8,475 nt of DNA, from assembly GCA_009885905.1 (NCBI GenBank), contig VFJU01000144.1:1-8475 (forward strand), in the 5' to 3' direction. The DNA comes from Verrucomicrobiota bacterium (GTDB lineage Bacteria > Verrucomicrobiota > Verrucomicrobiia > Verrucomicrobiales > Akkermansiaceae). Shown here piece after piece: positions 1-6,041 of the stretch (the stretch's first letter is position 1; each line of letters starts with the position of its first letter). The notes below the pieces were generated by a model, which was given only the letters and a program-made list of their open reading frames with translations, ran no database searches and had not been told where the DNA came from. A program made the position numbers and the translations under genes.

Positions 1-435
1 GACAAACACGAAACGCACATCGGTGTGGCTTTGGCCGTCATTGAAGCAATCCGAGAATTGCCTATTCCAATCCGTCCAAAAAAAGTCATCGGTTGCGAAG
101 TTTGGCGAAACTTGGACTGGCTAGCTGACGAAGACAAAGTCCTTATGGATGTCAGTGGTCATGATGATCTCGCTGCCGCTCTCAACGCCGTGTTTGACTC
201 ACAAATCTCAGGAGGCAAGCGCTATGATCTCGCCATTCTTGGACGTCGTGCCGCCAATGCGACGTTCTATGATTCCCACTCGACCGATTCTGCAACTCAG
301 GTGATTTTTGGCATCGACCTAACACCTTTGATTCTAGATGACTCCACTGACGTCGTCGCCTACATTGGTAAATTTATTCAGCGGTTCAATACTGATGTTT
401 CTAATAAGCTCAATAAACGACTTGGATTAATCTAA
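1..435 (+). CDS. PIG-L (LmbE) family deacetylase, C-terminal part (5' end outside window)
   Basis: The reading frame is open from the first base and ends in TAA at 433-435, giving the last 144 residues of a protein whose start lies to the left. The first visible residues read DKHETH followed by IGVALAVIEAI. This matches the C-terminal metal-binding motif of PIG-L/LmbE zinc deacetylases (D-x-H-x-x-H and a following helix), which works with an N-terminal AHPDD motif that would lie upstream of the window. Known family members remove the N-acetyl group from GlcNAc-type substrates, such as GlcNAc-PI, GlcNAc-malate in bacillithiol synthesis, and diacetylchitobiose in archaea. The substrate here cannot be read from the sequence. 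The stop codon is one base before the nagB start, so the two genes are very probably one operon, and a role in amino-sugar use is a reasonable inference. No membrane segment is visible in this part. Family assignment is fairly sure; specific function is open. Confidence 0.78.
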   Translation, partial: DKHETHIGVALAVIEAIRELPIPIRPKKVIGCEVWRNLDWLADEDKVLMDVSGHDDLAAALNAVFDSQISGGKRYDLAILGRRAANATFYDSHSTDSATQVIFGIDLTPLILDDSTDVVAYIGKFIQRFNTDVSNKLNKRLGLI

Positions 436-436
436 C

Positions 437-1207
437 ATGGAAATTATCATCCAGTCAAACCCGCAGACGGCCACTCATGTCGCGGCGCAGATCATCGCTC
501 GTCAAATACGAAATTACCCATCCACAGTGCTTGGCCTGGCGACTGGTAGTACTCCGTTGATGCTCTATCAGACCTTAATCGAAATGAATCTCGACTGGTC
601 TGAGGTCAAAACTTTCAATCTCGACGAATACATCGGCCTTCCATTCGAACATCCCCAATCTTACCACCATTTCATGTGGGAAAATTTGTTCCGACACATC
701 AATATTCGTGAGCAAAACGTGCACATTCCAGATGGCAACGCGGAGGATATTTCTCAAATTTGTCAGCAATACGAGCAACTAATTAAGGCTGCAGGTGGCA
801 TTGATATTCAACTGTTAGGTATTGGTTCTAACGGCCACGTGGGTTTCAATGAACCGACATCATCACTCGCTTCGCGCACTCGGATCAAAACACTGACTCA
901 GCAAACCTGTCACGACAACGCGCGTTTCTTCGGTAACGAGAACGACGTACCTCGACACGTAATCACCATGGGCATCGGCACCATCATGGAGGCAAGAGAA
1001 GTTCTAATGCTAGCATTCGGCACCAACAAGGCGCAGGCCGTCGTAGATGCGGTGGAAGGACCCGTTAGCGCGATGAATCCGGCGTCAATTTTACAAATGC
1101 ACCCAGTTGCCAAGGTCTGTCTCGACGAGTCGGCAGCGAGTTTCTTAGAGAAATCTGAGTATTATCGGTGGGTTTATGACAATAAGCCGGCTTGGCAGGA
1201 AATTTAA
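437..1207 (+). CDS. nagB: glucosamine-6-phosphate deaminase NagB
   Basis: A cytoplasmic enzyme converting glucosamine-6-phosphate to fructose-6-phosphate and ammonia, the last step by which amino sugars enter glycolysis. The 256 residues cover the whole family fold (E. coli NagB has 266). Visible motifs are LATGSTP (residues 34-40, phosphate loop), TFNLDEY (59-65, with D63 equivalent to E. coli D72), and GIGSNGHVGFNEP (128-140). In the last motif H134 and E139 match E. coli H143 and E148, while N132 stands where E. coli has D141. As I recall, Asn at this place is also seen in Bacillus-type NagB, so it need not mean loss of activity. Residues 142-151 (SSLASRTRIK) keep the serines, Arg and Lys that in E. 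coli bind the allosteric activator GlcNAc-6-phosphate. The ATG follows the deacetylase stop by one base, suggesting translational coupling; no Shine-Dalgarno sequence is seen. The C-terminus is about ten residues shorter than in E. coli. Confidence 0.95.
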   Translation: MEIIIQSNPQTATHVAAQIIARQIRNYPSTVLGLATGSTPLMLYQTLIEMNLDWSEVKTFNLDEYIGLPFEHPQSYHHFMWENLFRHINIREQNVHIPDGNAEDISQICQQYEQLIKAAGGIDIQLLGIGSNGHVGFNEPTSSLASRTRIKTLTQQTCHDNARFFGNENDVPRHVITMGIGTIMEAREVLMLAFGTNKAQAVVDAVEGPVSAMNPASILQMHPVAKVCLDESAASFLEKSEYYRWVYDNKPAWQEI

Positions 1208-1288
1208 TTTTAGTCACCGTCGCTTGGATTGCAACGTCAGAAGGGATCTCGCGGTAGCCCATGAGCGCCGATATCTGTGAAATACGGC

Positions 1289-1306
1289 TTGTGAAATTTT
1301 TCACAA
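1289..1306. promoter_or_regulatory. perfect CRP-type palindrome upstream of nuoG
   Basis: TTGTGAAATTTTTCACAA is a perfect 8-2-8 inverted repeat. Its core, TGTGA-N6-TCACA at 1290-1305, matches the consensus of CRP (cAMP receptor protein) sites at all ten defined bases. It does not resemble the FNR pattern TTGAT-N4-ATCAA. An extra TGTGA half-site lies at 1276-1280, giving a direct repeat TGTGAAAT (1276-1283 and 1290-1297). The centre is about 102 bases before the nuoG ATG and 90 bases after the nagB stop, so the natural target would be the nuoG-M operon. No T-run follows, and the two-base loop is too tight for a good hairpin, so a terminator is unlikely. A clear promoter at a canonical CRP distance is not visible. 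The palindrome is seen directly; regulator identity is inferred. Confidence 0.5.
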
Positions 1307-1399
1307 AGCGGGCTTGCCGCATCCGACTGAGCTAGACATATTCCCGCGCGAGCGACTTCGGATTCTTTTCGCACCAGTGTCCGACGCTTCAATTTAGCC

Positions 1400-3169
1400 A
1401 TGAGCGACACACCTTCGGCGACTGCGGAAATGAAATCACCAAAAAGCCAAGCCGCTGAAAAAGGCTTGGTCAACGTTCAGATTGACGGCGTTTGGCATCA
1501 ATTTCCCAAAGGCACCCGCATGATCGAAGCTTGCCGACAAGCGGAAGTGATCGTCCCCCATTATTGTTATCACCCCAAGCTGACATCTCCCGGAAATTGC
1601 CGGATGTGCCTTGTTCAAATAGGCATGCCCCCACGACCAGCCCCCGGACAAGAAGCCCCACTCGACGAGAATGGCTACGAGGCAATCGTCTGGACGCCAC
1701 GCCCCGTCATCGCCTGCGCCAACACAGTCAGCGAAAACATGGGCATCCGTACCCGTGGCGATTTGGTCGAAAAATGTCGCGAGGGCGTGATGGAGTTTCT
1801 TCTAATCAATCATCCTCTAGACTGCCCAATCTGCGACCAAGCCGGTGAATGCCGCCTACAAGAACAATCCGTTCAACATGGTCGTGGCATTTCTAGGTTT
1901 GTGGACATGAAGGTGAAAAAACCAAAGAATGTCGATATTGGCCCTAGGATAAGGTTAGATGACGAACGTTGCATCATGTGCAGTCGTTGCATTCGTTTCA
2001 TGGACGAAGTTGCTGGAGATCCAGTGCTTGGTTTTACTCAGCGCGGGACTCACACCACCCTGACCGTTCATCCGGATCGACTGTTGGATTCGAATTACTC
2101 GCTCAACACAGCCGACATCTGCCCAGTGGGCGCGCTAACTTCTAACGACTTTCGCTTTCAAATGCGTGTATGGTTTCTCAAAGAAACTCCGACCATCGAC
2201 GTGAATTGTGGAACCGGCACCAACATCACTGTTTGGACCCGTGAAAATAAGATTCACCGCATCACTCCGCGCCTCAACGATGAGGTGAACTCAGCATGGA
2301 TGCCAGATTCCCATCGCCTGAATTTTCATTTCATCGACAGCGAGGCCCGCCTCACGGAACCTTTAACAAGAATTACCGATACCCCATCCGCAACTTTTCA
2401 ACCCATCACCTGGAATTCGGCCATCTCACATGCCGCAGCACAAACTAAAGCCATTCCAGCTGCGCAAACCGCGATCATTGCTTCAGGTCGTATGACCAAC
2501 GAAGAGCTCTTTCTCACTCGCACTCTTGCCGCAGAGATCGGCACCCATCACCTCTCCTTAGTACCACGTTTTGCAGATGCCGATGCGTTACTCGTCGCCG
2601 CAGACCGCAACCCGAACACAACGGGTGCAAAGATGATTTTTGGAACAGACGATCCATACGAAAAACTTGATTCAATCCGCGATGGCGTTCGCAATGGCTC
2701 GATCAGGTCACTCATTATCCTTGGCGAGGATGTGATCACCGATGCGAATTTCACCGACACCGATCTCGGTAAACTCGATTTCCTGCTACAAACAAGTGTC
2801 CTGGCAAACCCAACTGCAAACCAAGCTCAGATCGTTCTTCCTTCCGCCGCGTTCGCCGAAAAGCGTGGATCGATGGTCAATCTATCAGGTCGTTTACAAC
2901 GTCTGAACCGAGCCGTGGAGCCACAAGGGCAATCGCACGATGACTGGGAAATCCTTCGTGATTTCATACTCGCACTCTCCGGCGATAAAAACGAAGTCTA
3001 TCATATTGAAGATGTCTTCAAAGCACTCGCCGAGAACGTCACAGCATTCAACGGTCTCACCCTTTCTAAAATCGGTCACCAAGGCATCGAGATTGTTGAT
3101 ACCGGTTATCAGATTCCACTTCTCACCAACGAACGTGCCCGCCAAGCCGCAGGGCTTATCAATGGTTAA
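1400..3169 (+). CDS. nuoG: NADH-quinone oxidoreductase subunit G (75-kDa type), short form
   Basis: Iron-sulfur subunit of the peripheral arm of complex I, carrying electrons from NuoEF toward NuoB/NuoI on the cytoplasmic side. Domains in order: a ferredoxin-like [2Fe-2S] domain (about residues 23-115) with C56, C67, C70 and C106 for cluster N1b; the NuoG-specific domain with H138, C142, C145 and C151 for N5; a [4Fe-4S] domain with C191, C194, C197 and C241 for N4; then a shortened molybdopterin-oxidoreductase-like domain ending near residue 545, with ANQAQIVLPSAAFAEKRGS as its typical late motif. At the N7 position only C270 of the usual CxxCxxxC remains, so N7 should be absent. The 589 residues are fewer than in Thermus (about 780) or E. 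coli (about 908). The N1b loop between C70 and C106 holds 35 residues, including PPRPAPGQEAP, against about 13 usually. The start at 1400 gives an extra tail of about 20 polar residues; M11 (1430) is a possible alternative. First nuo gene of this block; nuoH follows after 15 bases. Confidence 0.94.
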   Translation: MSDTPSATAEMKSPKSQAAEKGLVNVQIDGVWHQFPKGTRMIEACRQAEVIVPHYCYHPKLTSPGNCRMCLVQIGMPPRPAPGQEAPLDENGYEAIVWTPRPVIACANTVSENMGIRTRGDLVEKCREGVMEFLLINHPLDCPICDQAGECRLQEQSVQHGRGISRFVDMKVKKPKNVDIGPRIRLDDERCIMCSRCIRFMDEVAGDPVLGFTQRGTHTTLTVHPDRLLDSNYSLNTADICPVGALTSNDFRFQMRVWFLKETPTIDVNCGTGTNITVWTRENKIHRITPRLNDEVNSAWMPDSHRLNFHFIDSEARLTEPLTRITDTPSATFQPITWNSAISHAAAQTKAIPAAQTAIIASGRMTNEELFLTRTLAAEIGTHHLSLVPRFADADALLVAADRNPNTTGAKMIFGTDDPYEKLDSIRDGVRNGSIRSLIILGEDVITDANFTDTDLGKLDFLLQTSVLANPTANQAQIVLPSAAFAEKRGSMVNLSGRLQRLNRAVEPQGQSHDDWEILRDFILALSGDKNEVYHIEDVFKALAENVTAFNGLTLSKIGHQGIEIVDTGYQIPLLTNERARQAAGLING

Positions 3170-3184
3170 ATCCATCATTATCTC

Positions 3185-4444
3185 ATGCCGGAAATCATTT
3201 TTCAAATCGCCATCATCGTCACCAAAATCGTCATTCTGACATTCATGGTGGTACTTCCGCTCGTTCCACTTTCAGTGTACTTCGAGCGACGGTTCTCCGC
3301 TATCATCCAAGATCGTGTAGGACCGAACCGCGTCGGCATTCCTTTAACTTTGTTAGGATTTAAAAAAGATTTTCATTTTTTTGGACTTATTCAACCGATC
3401 GCAGATGGACTGAAGTTGTTTCTCAAAGAGGATTTCACCCCCAATCACGTCCGCAAGGCATTTTACTGGATGGCTCCGGCGCTAACCGTCGTCCCCGCCC
3501 TCATCACTGTCTGCGTCGTGCCATTTGGATCACCCATCAGCATCTTCGGGCACAGTGAAAAGCTCGTCATCGCAGACCTCGACATTGGGCCATTGTTTAT
3601 TTTCTCCGTCGCTTCTCTCTCCGTCTACGGCATCACCCTCGCGGGTTGGTCTTCTAATTCGAAGTTTCCTTTCATCGGCGGCGTCCGCTCGACAGCGCAG
3701 ATGATTTCCTACGAAATCGCGCTCGGACTCTCGATCATTCCGGTGCTCATGTATTATGGCGATCTCAACCTCAGCACTATCGTGCAGCAACAAGCTGACC
3801 ACGGCTGGCTCCTCTTGCCGCTTTGGAAAAATGGTCACCTCGGGCTTCCAGATCTAAACACCGCGCTCTTCTGGTTCCCCGCCGCGATTGCCTTCCTGAT
3901 TTTCACTATATCGATCTTCGCCGAAACCAACCGAATGCCCTTTGACCTTCCTGAATGCGAAACCGAACTTGTTGGCGGTTATCACACTGAATACTCATCG
4001 ATGAAATTCGCGATGTTTTTCATGGGTGAGTATGCTGCGATGGTAATAGGTTCTGCTCTCATTATTACGCTTTTTCTCGGTGGTTGGTCTATTGGTTTCG
4101 GCCTTGATGCGTGGGTGAGTGACCTGCACATCGGGGATATCTACTTCGGCGGACTCATTCACATGGGTTGCTTTCTCACCAAATTGTTAGCCTTCATCTT
4201 ATTTTTCATTTTGGTTCGCTGGACAGTGCCACGCTTCCGTTACGACCAACTTATGAAACTCGGCTGGGTCGTTTTCTTTGAGGCCGCTCTCATCAACGTT
4301 TTTCTAGCAGCGCTAATCGTAGCTGCGCCGCAACTCAAATCGGTGATCATCACCAGTGGCGCAGTGCTACTCTTGATCGTTACCGCCGCAGTGATCTGGG
4401 TCGCCAAGGTCTCGGAGGACACCACAAAAGTTCTTCGTGCCTAA
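3185..4444 (+). CDS. nuoH: NADH-quinone oxidoreductase subunit H, long form
   Basis: Integral membrane subunit at the junction of the two arms of complex I. It helps form the quinone chamber and the first part of the proton path. The family signatures are all present: ERR at 34-36, QDRVGPNRVG at 42-51, QPIADGLKLFLKED at 70-83, AGWSSNSKFPFIGG at 153-166 followed by STAQMISYE (169-177), and ETNRMPFDLPECETELVGGY at 247-266, followed by HTEYSSMKFA. The protein has 419 residues against 325 in E. coli. The extra length comes from about ten residues after the QDRVGPNRVG loop (LLGFKKDFHFF, 56-66), a longer loop between helices at about 199-226, and an added hydrophobic segment near the C-terminus (about 391-410) that looks like one more membrane helix before a polar tail. 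Hydrophobic segments alternate with short charged loops throughout, as expected. The start follows the nuoG stop by 15 bases without a Shine-Dalgarno sequence; nuoI follows after 26 bases. Confidence 0.96.
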   Translation: MPEIIFQIAIIVTKIVILTFMVVLPLVPLSVYFERRFSAIIQDRVGPNRVGIPLTLLGFKKDFHFFGLIQPIADGLKLFLKEDFTPNHVRKAFYWMAPALTVVPALITVCVVPFGSPISIFGHSEKLVIADLDIGPLFIFSVASLSVYGITLAGWSSNSKFPFIGGVRSTAQMISYEIALGLSIIPVLMYYGDLNLSTIVQQQADHGWLLLPLWKNGHLGLPDLNTALFWFPAAIAFLIFTISIFAETNRMPFDLPECETELVGGYHTEYSSMKFAMFFMGEYAAMVIGSALIITLFLGGWSIGFGLDAWVSDLHIGDIYFGGLIHMGCFLTKLLAFILFFILVRWTVPRFRYDQLMKLGWVVFFEAALINVFLAALIVAAPQLKSVIITSGAVLLLIVTAAVIWVAKVSEDTTKVLRA

Positions 4445-4470
4445 GTCAAATACTCGCACATCTTCAATAC

Positions 4471-5037
4471 ATGGCCATCGTTAAACTTCAGCGCCCGAAA
4501 CTCAATTTCGGAGAAAAAATTTATTTTGGAGCCCTTATCAAAGGGTTTTTCCTAACCATGAGTCACGCAATCAAAACGCTGCGTGGTAAATCAGTCGGCG
4601 CAGAGAGCCTAGCGTCTTCGGGTCTCGGCATTACCATGCAGTTTCCGGAACAGCGCTGGGATGAGCACATGCCAGAATACTACCGTGGCGCCCCCGCTCT
4701 CGTCACGGACGAACAAGGTCGCGAGCGCTGTGTTTCCTGCCAGCTTTGCGAATTCATATGCCCACCCAAAGCGATTAAGATCACTCCATCTGAAATCCCT
4801 TCGGACGATCCATGGGCTAAAGTTGAAAAGCGCCCGTTAGAATTCGATATTGATATGATCCGCTGCATTTATTGTGGGATGTGCGAGGAAGTCTGCCCAG
4901 AGCAAGCGATCTATCTGCGCAAGGACTACCTGATCACCGGACTCAAACGGGCTGATATGGTTCACGATAAAAAGAAGCTATACGAAATCGGCGGAACCCG
5001 CGTTGGGCTCGTCAACAAGTGGAATGAGCTAAAATAA
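4471..5037 (+). CDS. nuoI: NADH-quinone oxidoreductase subunit I (2x[4Fe-4S] ferredoxin)
   Basis: The ferredoxin-like subunit holding clusters N6a and N6b, which hand electrons to N2 in NuoB near the quinone site. Two CxxCxxCxxxCP motifs are intact: C87, C90, C93 and C97 in CVSCQLCEFICP, and C132, C135, C138 and C142 in CIYCGMCEEVCP. By the family rule, the last Cys of each motif completes the other cluster. The N-terminal 40 residues contain GALIKGFFLTMSHAIKTL, the amphipathic helix that lays this subunit on the membrane arm beside NuoH, and ITMQFPEQRW (54-63) is the usual pre-cluster segment. The linker between motifs includes DDPWAKVEKRPLEFDID, a typical substrate of the fold rather than an oddity. 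At 188 residues the length is normal. The ATG at 4471 gives the standard N-terminus. An 80-base gap separates it from nuoJ, one of the two longest gaps in the nuo block. Confidence 0.97.
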   Translation: MAIVKLQRPKLNFGEKIYFGALIKGFFLTMSHAIKTLRGKSVGAESLASSGLGITMQFPEQRWDEHMPEYYRGAPALVTDEQGRERCVSCQLCEFICPPKAIKITPSEIPSDDPWAKVEKRPLEFDIDMIRCIYCGMCEEVCPEQAIYLRKDYLITGLKRADMVHDKKKLYEIGGTRVGLVNKWNELK

Positions 5038-5117
5038 GGTTGAAAAATATGGGTTGAAATTGAAACGGATTACTCCTGACCTAGACCCATAACAAGCGAC
5101 CAATCACTAACAACGAA

Positions 5118-5681
5118 ATGCCTTCTTATCTCTTCTGGATTCTATCAGCCCTAATGCTCATGGGTGGTGGGGCGGTCATCGCCTTCCGCAATCCTGTTTC
5201 CAGTGCGTTATCGGTGGTTGCCTGTTTTGTCGGTCTCGCAGGATTGTTCATCGGTCTAAGCGCATTTTTCGTCGGAGTGATCCAGATCCTAGTCTACACG
5301 GGTGCGGTGATGGTGTTGTTTGTTTTCATCATCATGCTGCTCGATCTCAAGGATGAGGAAAAAGCTGCTAAACCCCTTCTACCCATCGCTGCAGGCGTAG
5401 TTTTGTTCGTGGTTTTCACGGTGCAACTCATCGGCGTGCTTTCTCGCTCGCCAAACAAAATCGCCCCAGACCTCTCGGCCAAAACACTCGTACTCGCCGC
5501 GAACAGCTTTCCCCCAACCAGTAAGATTGCCACCACGCTCAGCCAAGGAAAACTCCCGGACGTCCATCTCATCGGACACACTCTATTTACACAAAACAAT
5601 CTCCAGCTTCAGATTCTCGGTGTCCTTCTTCTCGTTGCCACCATCGGAGTTGTGGTTCTTTCAAAACGCCAAGCCGACTAA
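5118..5681 (+). CDS. nuoJ: NADH-quinone oxidoreductase subunit J
   Basis: Small membrane subunit between NuoH and NuoK, with a role in linking quinone reduction to proton pumping. Five hydrophobic segments are visible, at about residues 4-22, 28-50, 52-76, 88-108 and 161-183. The third carries the diagnostic [20 protein letters not shown] (54-73), the helix that contains the flexible pi-bulge in solved structures, with Y60, G62 and A63 conserved. The C-terminal segment, [20 protein letters not shown], is also typical, preceded by GHTLFT. The 187 residues match E. coli (184). The loop between helices four and five (about 110-150) is polar and variable, as usual. The gene starts with ATG at 5118 after an 80-base gap with short repeats; no Shine-Dalgarno sequence is seen. 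nuoK follows after 20 bases. Confidence 0.96.
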   Translation: MPSYLFWILSALMLMGGGAVIAFRNPVSSALSVVACFVGLAGLFIGLSAFFVGVIQILVYTGAVMVLFVFIIMLLDLKDEEKAAKPLLPIAAGVVLFVVFTVQLIGVLSRSPNKIAPDLSAKTLVLAANSFPPTSKIATTLSQGKLPDVHLIGHTLFTQNNLQLQILGVLLLVATIGVVVLSKRQAD

Positions 5682-5701
5682 CCCCAAACCTAGTTTTTTT
5701 C

Positions 5702-6022
5702 ATGGCCACACTCAACGACTACCTCCTCGTCTCCGGACTCTTATTTGCCATGGGACTTGCTGGCGTGGTTTTACGCAGAAACATCATCATCGTCTTCATG
5801 TGCCTCGAGCTGATGCTCAGCGCAGCGAATCTTTCATTGGTTGCATTTTCTCGTTTCAATCCGGCCCCTAACGGGCTTCCAGATACGAACGGACAAATGC
5901 TCGTCTTTTTCGTAGTAACGGTGGCTGCTGCAGAAGTCGCAGTCGGCCTCGCGATCATCGTAGCCCTCTACCGCGCACGACAAACCATCCACACGGACGA
6001 ACTCACCTCGCTGAAAGGCTGA
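5702..6022 (+). CDS. nuoK: NADH-quinone oxidoreductase subunit K
   Basis: Three-helix membrane subunit (MrpC-like) of the pumping arm. Helices are at about residues 7-23, 28-50 and 66-90. E36 in [12 protein letters not shown] is the universally conserved glutamate of helix two, and E78 in [11 protein letters not shown] corresponds to E. coli E72 in helix three. Both lie in the central hydrophilic axis that carries protons. The loop between helices two and three ([15 protein letters not shown]) is about six residues longer than in E. coli, which accounts for the 106-residue length against 100. It starts with ATG at 5702 right after a short T-run, 20 bases past the nuoJ stop. The T-run has no stem before it, so it is not read as a terminator. 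nuoL begins 19 bases downstream. Confidence 0.97.
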   Translation: MATLNDYLLVSGLLFAMGLAGVVLRRNIIIVFMCLELMLSAANLSLVAFSRFNPAPNGLPDTNGQMLVFFVVTVAAAEVAVGLAIIVALYRARQTIHTDELTSLKG

Positions 6023-6041
6023 TCCAGATTTTATAACTGCC

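Noticed and set aside
1261..1335. A 24-codon + strand mini-ORF starting MSADICEIRL in the nagB-nuoG gap
   Set aside because: It is very short, has no well-placed ribosome site and runs through the palindrome; a chance frame is the simplest reading.
1322..1340. tRNA-like D-arm sequence on the - strand (TCTAGCTCAGTCGG)
   Set aside because: The opposite side of the D-stem does not pair, no T-arm motif follows and there is no matching acceptor stem, so neither a tRNA nor a convincing tRNA remnant can be supported.
1314..1342. Possible sigma-70 promoter TTGCCG - 17 bases - CATATT before nuoG
   Set aside because: Each box matches only four of six consensus bases, and the implied start would put the CRP-like site at about -51, not a usual activation distance. 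It is too weak to annotate.
1492..1848. A 118-residue + strand open frame inside nuoG
   Set aside because: It lies wholly within nuoG in another frame, is rich in Arg, Pro and Ser with no recognisable fold, and nuoG has clear cluster motifs over the same bases.
5692..5701. T-run before nuoK as a terminator
   Set aside because: There is no stem immediately upstream, and the surrounding genes belong to one complex in one direction.
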